DNA from: Planctomycetota bacterium | GTDB taxonomy: Bacteria; Planctomycetota; UBA1135; GCA-002686595 | Reading direction: 5' to 3' | Length of the DNA: 59,869 nucleotides | Assembly: GCA_026692665.1 (NCBI GenBank) | Contig: JAPLOF010000052.1 | Location: 1-59,869, forward strand | Shown: positions 1-8,755 of the stretch, piece after piece | Position numbering within the stretch: the stretch's first letter is position 1 | How the letters are laid out: every line of letters starts with the position of its first letter | Made by a program: the position numbers and the translations under genes | Notes under the pieces: generated by a model | Database searches by the model: none | What the model was told of the DNA's origin: nothing | Seen by the model: only the letters and a program-made list of their open reading frames with translations

Positions 1-111
1 GAGGGCCACGGCCCGCTGCGGACGGAGTTTCGGAGCATGGCGACCCGGATGGGGCGGAGAGTGTACGGGCCCGAGCGTGGCCCCGGAAACGCAGCGCCGA
101 GTTGCTCTCTC

Positions 112-198
112 CGGTGCCTGGCTAACTTGTTCTGGGTTCGATTCCGGGGAAACGGCGTTTCCCCGGAATCGAACCCAGAACAAGTTAGCCAGGCACCG
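112..198. repeat. Perfect 43-bp inverted repeat, REP-like family
   Basis: The two arms 112-154 and 156-198 are exact reverse complements around a single unpaired base at 155. Each arm begins with the core GTGCCTGGCTAACTT and later contains GTTCG and TTCCGGGGAAAC. The same parts recur at 8664-8690, 10897-10923 and 23118-23160, so this is one member of a dispersed family, here as a head-to-head pair. It lies just past the 3' end of the glycogen debranching gene (stop at 221). The stretch 1-220 holds no convincing gene. Confidence 0.9.
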
Positions 199-220
199 CA
201 GACAGCTACTGGCGTCAGGA

Positions 221-2269
221 CTAGCGATCGAGCAACGCGTACGCGCGCAGGATCTCGGCCGTGCTCCAGGCCTGCGCGAAGCAGCCGCCGGGCGTGTGTG
301 GCGCGTCGCCGTCGAACACCTCGGAGACGTGCATCAGGCCGGCTTCCTGGAGGTGCGGCGCGAAGCTGTCGAGCACGCCGCGCAGGAACGCGCGGTCGTT
401 CGCGTCGTCGCCGACACCGCGCAGCCAGGCCTCGACGAAGGAACCCACGAGCCAGGGCCAGGCCGTCCCCTGGTGGTACGCGCGGTCGCGCTCGTGCTCG
501 TTGCCGGCGTAGCGGCCGACGTAGGCGCGGTCGCGCGGGTCGAGCGTGCGCAGGCCGCGCGGCACGAGCAGCACCTCGGCGGCGCTCTTCGCCACGAGCC
601 CGCGTTGCGCGCGCGACAGCGGGCTCCACTCGAGCGCCGCCGCGATCACCTGGTTCGGGCGCAGCGCGCGTTCGACCTCGTCCACCCGCCACACGTCGGC
701 GAGGCGCTCCTCACTCGCCATCCAGAAGCGGTCCAGGAAGGCCAAAGCTGCGCGCTCCTTGTGCGTCCGCCAGGCGCGCGCGTCCTGGGTGCGACCGACG
801 TGCAGCAGCAGGTCCTCGACGTAGGCGAGCAGGAAGTACCACAGCGCCTCGATCTCGACCGGCGCGCCGTGCCGCGGCGTCACGGGAACTCCCTCGATGC
901 GCGCGTCCATCCACGTCGCGTTCAGCTTGGGCGAGCCGGCGACGAGCAGGCCGTCCTCGTCGCCGCGGATCCCGAGGCCCGTGCCGTCGCGGTAGCACGT
1001 CGCGATCTCGAGCAGCGCCGGCAGGAAGCGCGCGGCGATCTCGCGTGTCGGCGCGCCGGCCTTCTCGTGCAGGCGCACGGCGCGCGCGAACCACAGGCTG
1101 GCGTCCACGGAACCGTAGTGGCTCTCCGCGGGCGTCGCGCCGAACACGTTGGGCAGGAGGCCGTCGCGCAGGAAGTCGATTGCGCCCGCGAGCGCGTCGC
1201 CGAGCTCGGCGTTGCGGCCGCGCGCAGCCAGCAGTCCGGGCAGCGAGATGTACGTGTCGCGCCCCCACTCGAGGAACCACGGCCAGCCGGCGATGACGCC
1301 GCGCCGGCCGGTCTCCGTGCGGTAGAGGAACGCGTCGGCCGAGAGCTCGAGCGCGGCGCGCACGCCGAGCGGCGCGGTCGCGGCGTCGCCTCGGCCCGCC
1401 GCGGCGCTCTGGAAGAGCTCTCCCTGCGCCGGCTTGCTGCGCGCCAAGGCGCGCTCGGCAGCGGCGCGTCGGCGCCTGGATTCCCGCTCGAAACGCGCAA
1501 GCGGATCGGCGAGCGGCGCGCCAAGGTTCGCCTGCACGACCACGTCCGCGCCGTCCGCGAGCACGATCTCGAACGCGCCCGGACTGAACTGGTCCTCGTG
1601 GCCCGGATAGCCGCGCTGCAGGTCGGACGTGTACTCGAGGCCGCGGTACCAGACCGCTTCGCTCGTGAACTCGAACGGCTGCGACACGGCGATCGAGATC
1701 CGCGGCAGCTCGCCGTAGGGTTGGCACGCGATCCCGCCGCCGGCGACTTCGAAGCGCTCGACCCGCGCGTCGAGCGCCATGTTCTCGACCGTCAGCGCGT
1801 CGGCTTCGCGGAACGGGAGCAGCGGCCGCAGGCGCAGCTTCACGGGCTCGCCCGCGCCGCTCACGCGCCAGCGCACGAGCACGCAGGCCTCGCCGGCGGG
1901 GACGAGCACCTCGCGCTCGACGCGCACGCCGCCCCACAGCCACGTCCAGCGCGGGAACGGCGCGAGCTCGAACGACTCGAGCGCCTGGTGGCCGTGCGGC
2001 GCCCACACGCCGCGGTAGCGCGCCATCGAGAGCGGCAGCTCGCGGCCGCCCACCACGAGCGCGTCGTCGTAGCGCGACAGCCACACGTGCCGCTTCGCCG
2101 TGCCCGGCCGAGGCGTCATCAGAAGCGCGTGGTAGCGCCGCGTCGGACAGAGGAGCACCGTCGAGGACGCCGCGCCGCCGAGACCGTCGGTCTCGAGCCA
2201 CTCCTGCGTCAGCGAGTCCTCGAGCCGGAGGAGCGCATCTCGGTCGAGCGAGAGGATGGGGCTGGTCAT
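221..2269 (-). CDS. Glycogen debranching enzyme (amylo-alpha-1,6-glucosidase type)
   Basis: This 682-aa protein matches the bacterial/archaeal debranching enzymes that remove alpha-1,6 branches from glycogen. The N-terminal part (about residues 15-260) carries WLETDGLGG and TRRYHALL, typical of the N-terminal beta domain of the family. The C-terminal (alpha/alpha)6 glucosidase part contains WPWFLEWGRDTYISLPGLL, the hallmark active-site segment. I chose the ATG at 2269 over the upstream one at 2302 because homologues start close to the WLETDGLGG block and because a TACGAT hexamer lies 10 nt upstream, suggesting a leaderless mRNA. With glgC and glgA in the same window it completes much of a glycogen pathway. 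No branching enzyme or phosphorylase is visible here. Confidence 0.93.
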   Translation of the reverse strand: MTSPILSLDRDALLRLEDSLTQEWLETDGLGGAASSTVLLCPTRRYHALLMTPRPGTAKRHVWLSRYDDALVVGGRELPLSMARYRGVWAPHGHQALESFELAPFPRWTWLWGGVRVEREVLVPAGEACVLVRWRVSGAGEPVKLRLRPLLPFREADALTVENMALDARVERFEVAGGGIACQPYGELPRISIAVSQPFEFTSEAVWYRGLEYTSDLQRGYPGHEDQFSPGAFEIVLADGADVVVQANLGAPLADPLARFERESRRRRAAAERALARSKPAQGELFQSAAAGRGDAATAPLGVRAALELSADAFLYRTETGRRGVIAGWPWFLEWGRDTYISLPGLLAARGRNAELGDALAGAIDFLRDGLLPNVFGATPAESHYGSVDASLWFARAVRLHEKAGAPTREIAARFLPALLEIATCYRDGTGLGIRGDEDGLLVAGSPKLNATWMDARIEGVPVTPRHGAPVEIEALWYFLLAYVEDLLLHVGRTQDARAWRTHKERAALAFLDRFWMASEERLADVWRVDEVERALRPNQVIAAALEWSPLSRAQRGLVAKSAAEVLLVPRGLRTLDPRDRAYVGRYAGNEHERDRAYHQGTAWPWLVGSFVEAWLRGVGDDANDRAFLRGVLDSFAPHLQEAGLMHVSEVFDGDAPHTPGGCFAQAWSTAEILRAYALLDR

Positions 2270-2279
2270 CGCGCCGCGG

Positions 2280-2285
2280 ATCGTA
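2280..2285 (-). promoter_or_regulatory. Candidate -10 hexamer TACGAT for the debranching enzyme
   Basis: TACGAT on the minus strand ends 10 nt before the ATG at 2269, one of a recurrent TAnnnT series in this window. No convincing -35 element is present. Confidence 0.3.
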
Positions 2286-2321
2286 CCCCGCGCGCGAGGC
2301 ACCGCACCGCGCGGCGCGCGA

Positions 2322-4145
2322 CTACGGGATCCAGCTGATCTCGACGCCGTTCGACAGGTTGTAGGTCGAGCTGGTGCAGTACGTGGCCGCGTTGCGATAC
2401 CAGACCTGGTACGTGCGCGTCCCGCCGGAGGGCGGGACGAGGCCGCGGACGTGGACCGGGGTCGTGTCGCCGCCCGCCAACCCGCTCGTGCCCCCGTACC
2501 CCATCGCGGCCGTGCCCGCGACGACGCCGTAGTTCGACAGGCGGATCGCGTTCCCGCCTGCGCAGCGCAGGCCGTCGCCGAAGCTCAGCCCTGCTCCGCC
2601 GTTCTCGCGCAGCGTGCCTTGGAAGAAGAGCGCGGAACTCCCCGGGGGCAGTCCCGTCGCGAGGAGGGTCACCTGGTCCGCGACGACGCTGGCGCGGCCG
2701 AACGCGCGCAACAGCGCACCGCCGCTGACCGAGCTGTTCTCGCAGCCGGCGCCGCCCACGCCCGCGTTCCCGCACGGGCACGTCGTGGCGAGGCCCGCGC
2801 AGAAGACGGGGTGGTTGTCTTGACCCGAGTCGCGCACGAACGCGTCGAGGCGCAGGTTCGTGTCGGACGGCACGAGGTCGGTGGACGCGCTGTGGAACCC
2901 GACGACCTTGCCATCGGCCGAGATCGACGCGGAGTACGAGGAGTCGTTGACGCCCCCGGATGCGTTCCGGCTGACGAGCCTGGTCGTGCCGAGCGTGCGG
3001 TCGCGCAGGAAGATGTCGGTCTGGATGTCGGTGTCGAGCGGGTCCAGGTTCGTGCTGAAGCTCTGGAAGGCGACGAACCGCCCATCGTCGGAGACGACCG
3101 GGTCGTACGAGTTCTGGTCCGCCGCAACGTTGCTGGAGTTGACCGAGATGCGGTAGGTGGCCGAGATCTGGAGGTCGTGCAGGAAGATGTCGTACCCCGC
3201 CGCGAACTCACCCGGGGCCAGGTTCAGTGAGTTCGAGCAGAACGCGAACCAGCGCCCGTCGCGCGACATCGAGCAGTTGACGTACGTGCTGCCATTGCCC
3301 TGCGCGCCCGCCGTGGAGACGCTGACGCGACGAGTGACCCCGGTCTGCATGTCGCGCCAGAACGCATCCGGCTGGCCGTTCGTGTCCCCGGCCACGAGGC
3401 TCGGACCGTTGCTCACGAAGGCCACGTAGCGACCGTCGGCGGAGATCGCTCCGTTCCAGGAGAACCCCGTGCTCGGCGCCCCGGCGGTGGTGATGCTGAC
3501 GAGCGCCGTCCCGGCCTGCATGTCCTTGCGGAAGACCTGGTAGTTCGTCGTGATCGTGCCCGCGACGAGGTTCGAAGCGGCGCCTTCGAACGTCACATAG
3601 CGCCCGTCGTCGGAGACGCGCGGACGGTGGCAGTCCCCGTTGGAGTGCGTGCCGTCGCTCCCGCGCGTGACGATGGTCGTGGTCCTGAGCCAGCGATCGC
3701 GCAGGAAGATGTCCTTCGAGGAACCGGGGGGGAAGTCGCTGACGAGGACGTTCGACTCGCTGGAGAAGGCGACGTAGCGACCGTCGAAGGAGATGTGCGG
3801 CTCGAGGCTCTCGGCATCCGCCTGTCCGCCCGTGGACGAGACGCTGACGCGCTCGACGACACCGGTCCAGCGATCGCGGACGAAGATGTCGGTGACGCCG
3901 TTCGTGTCGCCCGGCACCAGGTTCGTGCCGGCGCTGCGGAACGCGATGAAGCGGCCGTCGCCGGACACGGACACCTGGTCCGAGTCGTTCTGCGTCTGGC
4001 CAGCGGTCGAGGTCAGGGAGGTGCGCTCCGTGGCGCCCTGCGCAGCCACGACGCAAGCCAGCGCCAGCAGTGCCGAGCCCGTGCTCGAGGCACGCGCGCC
4101 AAGCCGGCATCCCGGCTCGCCGAACCGCTCCTGCAGTGTTTTCAC
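2322..4145 (-). CDS. Secreted PD40/TolB-like beta-propeller protein with Cys-rich C-terminal domain
   Basis: The 607-aa protein starts at a GTG (4143-4145) preceded by GGAGG at a good distance; the longer open frame upstream is not coding. A signal peptide (GSALLALACVVAAQGA) is followed by about eight repeats of the PD40/WD40-like type, with recurring DGRFIAF, NLVPGDTNGVTDIFVRD and VSVSTAG elements, forming a likely beta-propeller. The last ~140 residues are a separate domain opening with CxxCPCGN and GCENS, then FGDGLRC, YQVWYRNA and YCTSSTYNLSNG, and ending at W-I-P. The same domain ends the protease at 27184-29715. The propeller probably binds a ligand or partner outside the cytoplasm. No enzyme motif was seen. 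Genes on both sides are on the same strand, with 158 bp separating it from the next upstream gene. Confidence 0.85.
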   Translation of the reverse strand: MKTLQERFGEPGCRLGARASSTGSALLALACVVAAQGATERTSLTSTAGQTQNDSDQVSVSGDGRFIAFRSAGTNLVPGDTNGVTDIFVRDRWTGVVERVSVSSTGGQADAESLEPHISFDGRYVAFSSESNVLVSDFPPGSSKDIFLRDRWLRTTTIVTRGSDGTHSNGDCHRPRVSDDGRYVTFEGAASNLVAGTITTNYQVFRKDMQAGTALVSITTAGAPSTGFSWNGAISADGRYVAFVSNGPSLVAGDTNGQPDAFWRDMQTGVTRRVSVSTAGAQGNGSTYVNCSMSRDGRWFAFCSNSLNLAPGEFAAGYDIFLHDLQISATYRISVNSSNVAADQNSYDPVVSDDGRFVAFQSFSTNLDPLDTDIQTDIFLRDRTLGTTRLVSRNASGGVNDSSYSASISADGKVVGFHSASTDLVPSDTNLRLDAFVRDSGQDNHPVFCAGLATTCPCGNAGVGGAGCENSSVSGGALLRAFGRASVVADQVTLLATGLPPGSSALFFQGTLRENGGAGLSFGDGLRCAGGNAIRLSNYGVVAGTAAMGYGGTSGLAGGDTTPVHVRGLVPPSGGTRTYQVWYRNAATYCTSSTYNLSNGVEISWIP

Positions 4146-4201
4146 GATCGCTACCTCCGCTGCCAAGTCAGCTGGGCCCGAGGACCGTAAGTCCGCGCGC
4201 C

Positions 4202-4235
4202 GGATCCCGCAAGGTGGCCTCAAAGATCGGGATCC
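4202..4235. terminator. Weak hairpin between 4304-5320 and the propeller gene
   Basis: GGATCCCG (4202-4209) and CGGGATCC (4228-4235) are an exact 8-bp inverted repeat with an 18-nt loop, downstream of the deacylase gene on the minus strand. It lacks a T-run, so a terminator role is only possible. Confidence 0.22.
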
Positions 4236-4303
4236 ACGAGGCTGGAATCCTGGGTGAGCGCGTTCGGATGCCCTCGTCCCAGAATTGGGAGGGACTGCGG
4301 GCT

Positions 4304-5320
4304 CTACCCGAGGGTCGTGGCGGTCGCGTCCGCGGGTCCGATGCCGCTCGGCGAGGCCGCGGGAGCCGGCCCCGCGGCTCGCCCCAGGAAGAACCCGTCG
4401 AGTCCCTGGCCCTGGTAGCGCGGCATGAGCAGGATCCCGCTCGCGGGCGCGCGAACCTCCCGGGTGCGGCCCCCGCCGGGGTTCCCGAGGTCGCTGTGCG
4501 CCAGCAGGTCCCCGCGCGCGACCGCGTGGAAGTTTCGGAATCCGGGCAGCATGGCGAAGTCCTCGCCCGGCGCGAGGCGGTGCACGTAGGACACCTCGAT
4601 CGTCCCGGGCAGCCCCCCCGCGGCCGCGGCCAGGCGGTCGCGGTGGCGCGCGAGGCCGCCCGGGACGGCGTTCTCGGCCACGACTCCGGAGCCGCACAGG
4701 GTGACCCACACCGCGGACTCATGGTGGTCGATCGTCGCGGGTGCCTCGTTCTGACCGCCTTCCAGGACCACGGCCGGGTGTCCGAGGGAGCCGACGTACT
4801 CGATCAACGTCCCCGCGATGAGCGGATCGAGGCCCAAGAGGGTCGGCACGCCGAAGCGTTCGGCCGCGACGCGGCTCGCCGCAGGGCCGGACACGATCGT
4901 GAAGGGCGGTCCATCGCCCGAGGTCGAGTGCAGGTCGAGGTGCGTCACGCCGCCGTCCGCCGCGCCGAGCTCGGCCTCGAGGAGGTCGATGAGCTCACGC
5001 TGCTCGCCGCGCTCGACGGAATCGCGCACCGGGTCGGCGCGGCGCATCTCCGCGATGCGTCCGTGCGTCCACAGGCGGTTCATGTCCTCGTCGACGTAGC
5101 GCACGTTGCGCGCGAGACCGGCGCGGTTGCCGACGAACGCGGCCAGGCGACCGCGGAGAGCGACATCGTGGCGGCCGAGATCGCGCAGCACACGGCGCAT
5201 CGCGTGGAGGCCAGCGGGCTCGTTGCCGTGGATGCCGACCGTGACGAGGACGAGGGGGCCGCCGCGCTCGCCGGTCGAGACGGTGCCGAGTACGCGCTCG
5301 AGAGCCTCCGTCCGCATCAT
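4304..5320 (-). CDS. Succinylglutamate desuccinylase/aspartoacylase-like zinc hydrolase (M14 superfamily)
   Basis: The 338-aa protein belongs to the AstE/ASPA branch of the M14 zinc carboxypeptidase fold, whose members cleave N-acyl amino acids or amides. Zinc ligands are visible as HGNE (His31, Glu34) and LDLHSTS (His131). The segment NRAGLARNVRYVDEDMNR matches the family's substrate-carboxylate binding loop. The C-terminal part is the small beta-barrel-like cap. The start ATG at 5320 overlaps the TGA of the upstream GCS2-CBS ligase (ATGA), so the two are translationally coupled, which implies that they act on the same molecule. A second in-frame ATG follows at once. The actual substrate is unknown. 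Confidence 0.85.
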   Translation of the reverse strand: MMRTEALERVLGTVSTGERGGPLVLVTVGIHGNEPAGLHAMRRVLRDLGRHDVALRGRLAAFVGNRAGLARNVRYVDEDMNRLWTHGRIAEMRRADPVRDSVERGEQRELIDLLEAELGAADGGVTHLDLHSTSGDGPPFTIVSGPAASRVAAERFGVPTLLGLDPLIAGTLIEYVGSLGHPAVVLEGGQNEAPATIDHHESAVWVTLCGSGVVAENAVPGGLARHRDRLAAAAGGLPGTIEVSYVHRLAPGEDFAMLPGFRNFHAVARGDLLAHSDLGNPGGGRTREVRAPASGILLMPRYQGQGLDGFFLGRAAGPAPAASPSGIGPADATATTLG

Positions 5321-7227
5321 CCGCCCTTGAGCCAGTTGTCGAGCAAGGGCCCCGAGATCTCGAAGAAGTCGTGCTCCGTGATGATGCCGACGAGCCGACC
5401 GTCGCGGACCACGGGCAGCGAGCCGATCTTGTGGGCGCGCATCAGCGCGATCGCCTCGACCGTGCTCGTCTCCGGCGCGCAGGTGACCGGGTCGCGTTCC
5501 ATGATCTCGCCCACCGTGGTGTTCCCGGCGGCGGTGCGGCCGCGGGTCAGGATCCGCATCAGCGCGCGATGCGTGACCAGGCCGAGCAATCGGCCTTCGT
5601 GGTCCTCGACGGGCACGTGCCGCAGGTGCTCCCATTCCATGAGCGAGGCCGCGAGATCGACGATGTCGTCGTCGTGGACCGTGAACAGGTCGGTCGTCAT
5701 CAGCTGGCCGACGGTGCGGTAGCTGTCCCGGTCGCCGGACCGGCTGCCGGCCTTGGCGAGCTCCCATTCGTGGACGGGCCGATTCGCCTCCTGGTTCTTC
5801 GCCATCGCGGCGGTCAGGGCGCGGTAGCGGTCGGCGGAGCGCGCTCCCCCGCTCATCGCGGCCAGCGAGTCGAAGGCCCACTGGGCACCGGTCCGCCCGC
5901 TCTGCACGCGCGCCTCGATCGTGTTCAGGTAGGTGTCGATGTCGGCCGCGTCGACGCCGTGGGTCTGGAGACCCTTGCGGGCCGCGGGCAGGAGGTCGCG
6001 CAGGATCAGCTCGTCGGCGCCGATGGCCTTGCCGTCCAGCCAACGGAAGCGCGCCTGGAGTCCGTAACGGGCGGCGGCGATGAAGTTGGCCTTCGCGTCG
6101 TCGAAGACCATCCGCTTCGAGACGTCGCCGTAATCCGTGTCCAGCTGCGTCATCAAGCCATAGAAGAAGGCCGCATTGGCGACCTCGTCGCGCACCGTCG
6201 GCCCCGCGGGGAGCACGCGGCACTCGATGCGCAGGTGCGGCTTGCCGTCCGTGATGCCATAGCAGGGCCGATTCCAGCGGTAGACGGTGCCGTTGTGCAG
6301 CCGGAGCGACTTGAGGGGCGGGACTTCGCCGCGGTCGAGCATCGCCAGCGGGGACTCGTCGCCCGCGGCCGTGATCAGCGAGCGGAAACGCGCGATGTCG
6401 TCGCGGAAGATCTCCAGGATCGAGCCCTTGACCCACGCGTCGCCGAAGCTGACGCGCTGGCGTACTCCACGCTCGACCTTGTGCTCGGCGCGGGTGTCGA
6501 GCGACTGCTGGAAGAGAGCCACGCGCGTCTCGTGCCAGAGGCGGTGCTTCAGGAGGACCGGCGAGTTCGGGCCCGCGGCGAGGAGCGGAGCCACGATGAC
6601 CTGGGCCAGGTTGTAGAGGCGCGCGAACTCGTCCGCGCCGGCCTGGAAGTGCAGTTGGAAGCTCGTGTTGCAGGCTTCCAGCATCACGTTGTCGTGGACG
6701 GTCTGCAGCTCGTCGAGGCCCTTGATGTAGGCCTGGAAGCGCCCGCCGCGCTGCTCGGTCATGATCCGGTTCAGCTGCTTGTAGCGCGGGATCGGCGTGA
6801 TCGAGTCGAGGCCCAGGTGGCTCTTGTCGAGGGTCGGCAGGATGCCGCACAGGACGATCTGCGTGGCGTTCTTGGCCGCGACCTCGCGCGCCTGCGTCAG
6901 GAGGCGCACGAGCTCGGCCTCCATCTGCGAGAACGAGCGCCCGGAGAGCGGCAGCGGCGTGAGGTTCGCCTCCAGGTTGAACAGGGCCAGCTCGGTGACG
7001 AAGTGGCTCGCGGGCAGGTCCTCGAGCATCTTCAGGGCCATGTTGGCCGGCTGGAGGCTGCGGTCGACCAGGAACATCTCCTGCTCGGCACCGATGCGGC
7101 GCACGCCCTTCTCGATCCAGCCCTCCTCGATCATGCGCTCGAGCGCGCGGACGTCCTCGAGCATGGAGCGCACGAAACTGCGGCGCTGGGCGTCGTCGGG
7201 GAGCGTGCTGATCTCTTCTTTGGCCAT
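5317..7227 (-). CDS. GCS2-type carboxylate-amine ligase fused to a CBS-domain pair
   Basis: Residues 1 to about 490 form a glutamate-cysteine-ligase-2-like amide ligase: RIGAEQEMFLVD near the start, NLEANLTPL, LCGILPT, LHNGTVYRWNRPCYG and LRIECRVLPAGPT all fit the fold. Such enzymes join a carboxylate to an amine using ATP. The C-terminal ~130 residues are two CBS motifs (TVGQLMTTDLFTV and TVGEIMERDPVTC, followed by MRAHKIGSLPVV), which usually bind adenine nucleotides and tune activity. The total is 636 aa. I chose the ATG at 7227 (MAKEEIS); a TAGACT hexamer lies 28 nt upstream. The gene overlaps the deacylase start by 4 nt, giving a ligase/hydrolase pair. It is not a normal GshA: the substrate is unknown and the CBS fusion suggests energy sensing. 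Confidence 0.88.
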   Translation of the reverse strand: MAKEEISTLPDDAQRRSFVRSMLEDVRALERMIEEGWIEKGVRRIGAEQEMFLVDRSLQPANMALKMLEDLPASHFVTELALFNLEANLTPLPLSGRSFSQMEAELVRLLTQAREVAAKNATQIVLCGILPTLDKSHLGLDSITPIPRYKQLNRIMTEQRGGRFQAYIKGLDELQTVHDNVMLEACNTSFQLHFQAGADEFARLYNLAQVIVAPLLAAGPNSPVLLKHRLWHETRVALFQQSLDTRAEHKVERGVRQRVSFGDAWVKGSILEIFRDDIARFRSLITAAGDESPLAMLDRGEVPPLKSLRLHNGTVYRWNRPCYGITDGKPHLRIECRVLPAGPTVRDEVANAAFFYGLMTQLDTDYGDVSKRMVFDDAKANFIAAARYGLQARFRWLDGKAIGADELILRDLLPAARKGLQTHGVDAADIDTYLNTIEARVQSGRTGAQWAFDSLAAMSGGARSADRYRALTAAMAKNQEANRPVHEWELAKAGSRSGDRDSYRTVGQLMTTDLFTVHDDDIVDLAASLMEWEHLRHVPVEDHEGRLLGLVTHRALMRILTRGRTAAGNTTVGEIMERDPVTCAPETSTVEAIALMRAHKIGSLPVVRDGRLVGIITEHDFFEISGPLLDNWLKGG

Positions 7228-7255
7228 GGCTCTGTCTGGGGTGCGGGGGGGCAGG

Positions 7256-7261
7256 AGTCTA
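7256..7261 (-). promoter_or_regulatory. Candidate -10 hexamer TAGACT for the GCS2-CBS ligase
   Basis: TAGACT on the minus strand lies 28 nt upstream of the ATG at 7227, within the 133-bp divergent region shared with glgC. No clear -35 is seen. Confidence 0.35.
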
Positions 7262-7360
7262 CCAGCCGCGCGGGGCCGGATCCCGCTCCGGACTACCGCC
7301 GGAGGGCCGCGCCGGGCATCCTCAGCGGCCCCGAGGGAAGACCGGAGCGAAGGACCGAGG

Positions 7361-8650
7361 ATGACGAGCACGTATCTGACGCAGGAGCTCAAAGAGACCC
7401 TGACCTTCATCCTGGCGGGCGGCCAGGGCGAGCGGCTCAAGCCGCTGACGGTCCAGCGCGCGAAACCCGCCGTCCCGTTCGGGGGCGCCTACCGGATCAT
7501 CGACTTCACGCTCAGCAACTGCATCCACTCCGGGCTGCGGCGCATCTACGTGCTGACGCAGTACCAGGCGCGCAGTCTCGAGGAGCACATCCGCTTCGGC
7601 TGGAACTTCCTCCCGCGCCGGCTCGAGCAGTTCATCAGCGTGAGCCCGCCGCACCACGCGACCGTCGAGAAGTGGTACCAGGGCACGGCCGACGCGATCT
7701 ACCAGAACCTCGACCTCGTCGAGGACGGCGGCGCAAAGCACGTGCTCATCCTCTCGGGCGATCACATCTACAAGATGGATTACGGGATGATGCTGCGGCA
7801 GCACCTCGGCAGCAGCGCGAAGCTGACGATCGGCGCCGTTCGGATCCCGCAGAGCGAGGCGCGGCGTTTCGGCATCCTCGAGGTCGACGCGGAAGGGCGC
7901 GTGATCGGCTTCCAGGAGAAGCCCGCCGTCGGCCGCGAGATCCCGGGCCAGCCGGGCTGGTGCCTGGGGTCGATGGGGATCTACGTGTTCGAGTCGGGCG
8001 AGATGGTGCGCCGGCTGCGAGCCGACGCGACGAAGCCCGGCTCGACCCACGACTTCGGCAAGGACGTGATCCCGTCGATGATCGACCAGGGCCAGGTGTT
8101 CGCGCACCGCTTCGTGGACCGCGACAACCCCGAGGAGCCGTACTGGCGCGACGTGGGCACGATCGACGCGCTCTACGAGGCCAACATGGACCTCGTGTCC
8201 GTGGCGCCGCGCTTCAATTTGTACGACCAGGACTGGCCCATTTACTCGCTGTGGCACGCGGACCCGCCCGCGAAGACCGTGCTCGACAGCCCGGGTCGAC
8301 GCAGCGAAGTCGTGGATTCGCTGCTGTGCGCCGGCGTGGTCGTCTCCGGCGGCCGCGTGAAGCGCTCGATCCTCAGCAACCGCGTGCACGTCGACGAGGG
8401 CGCGATCGTCGAAGACTCGATCCTGCTGGGCGGCGTGCAGATCGGCAAGGGCGCCAAGATCCGCCGCGCGATCGTCGACAAGTGGACGAACATCCCCGAC
8501 GGCCAGACGATCGGCCACGACCGCGCCGCCGACGAACGCCGCTTCACCGTGACCCCCTCCGGCATCGTCGTGGTCCCCTCCCGCTACGCCTTCGAAGGCA
8601 GCGCGACCCCGCTCGAGTTCAGCGCGCACTTCCCCCGTCCCGGGGAATGA
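7361..8650 (+). CDS. glgC: Glucose-1-phosphate adenylyltransferase
   Basis: The 429-aa protein makes ADP-glucose from glucose-1-phosphate and ATP, the committed step of bacterial glycogen synthesis. The N-terminal nucleotidyltransferase carries FILAGGQGERLKPLT, RAKPAVPFGGAYRIIDF, LSNCIHSG, the catalytic LSGDHIYKMDY and FQEKP. The C-terminal part is a left-handed beta-helix with hexapeptide character (GGRVKRSILSNRVHV onward). Length is normal for the family. The ATG at 7361 begins 15 residues before the nucleotide-binding loop. The gene is divergent from the GCS2-CBS ligase and 13 bp upstream of a REP-like repeat. Its partner glgA is 11.7 kb downstream, separated by the amide-ligase gene set. 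A short hairpin (TTCCCC/GGGGAA, 8630-8647) covers the stop region. Confidence 0.97.
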   Translation: MTSTYLTQELKETLTFILAGGQGERLKPLTVQRAKPAVPFGGAYRIIDFTLSNCIHSGLRRIYVLTQYQARSLEEHIRFGWNFLPRRLEQFISVSPPHHATVEKWYQGTADAIYQNLDLVEDGGAKHVLILSGDHIYKMDYGMMLRQHLGSSAKLTIGAVRIPQSEARRFGILEVDAEGRVIGFQEKPAVGREIPGQPGWCLGSMGIYVFESGEMVRRLRADATKPGSTHDFGKDVIPSMIDQGQVFAHRFVDRDNPEEPYWRDVGTIDALYEANMDLVSVAPRFNLYDQDWPIYSLWHADPPAKTVLDSPGRRSEVVDSLLCAGVVVSGGRVKRSILSNRVHVDEGAIVEDSILLGGVQIGKGAKIRRAIVDKWTNIPDGQTIGHDRAADERRFTVTPSGIVVVPSRYAFEGSATPLEFSAHFPRPGE

Positions 8651-8663
8651 ACTTCGCGCAACC

Positions 8664-8690
8664 GTGCCTGGCTAACTTCCCGCGAGTTCG
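8664..8690 (+). repeat. REP-like repeat, left copy flanking the RAYT gene
   Basis: This 27-nt segment begins GTGCCTGGCTAACTT and ends GTTCG. It is identical to the reverse complement of 10897-10923, so an inverted pair brackets 8664-10923. A looser TTTCCGGG follows at 8694-8701, matching the longer family pattern. Confidence 0.85.
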
Positions 8691-8755
8691 CTCTTTCCGG
8701 GACTTCCCCTGCAACCGCCGCCCCGCTCGAGCGTCCTCCTCCCAGGAGGACCTCG

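Noticed and set aside
125..165. GGTTCGATTCC inside the palindrome resembles a tRNA T-arm
   Set aside because: The flanking bases do not form the T-stem, no acceptor, D or anticodon arms are present, and other repeat copies keep only GTTCG.
37..2338. Long open frames on the plus strand opposite the debranching enzyme
   Set aside because: They are Arg/Ala/Pro-rich antisense frames typical of GC-rich DNA; the minus-strand gene has clear family motifs.
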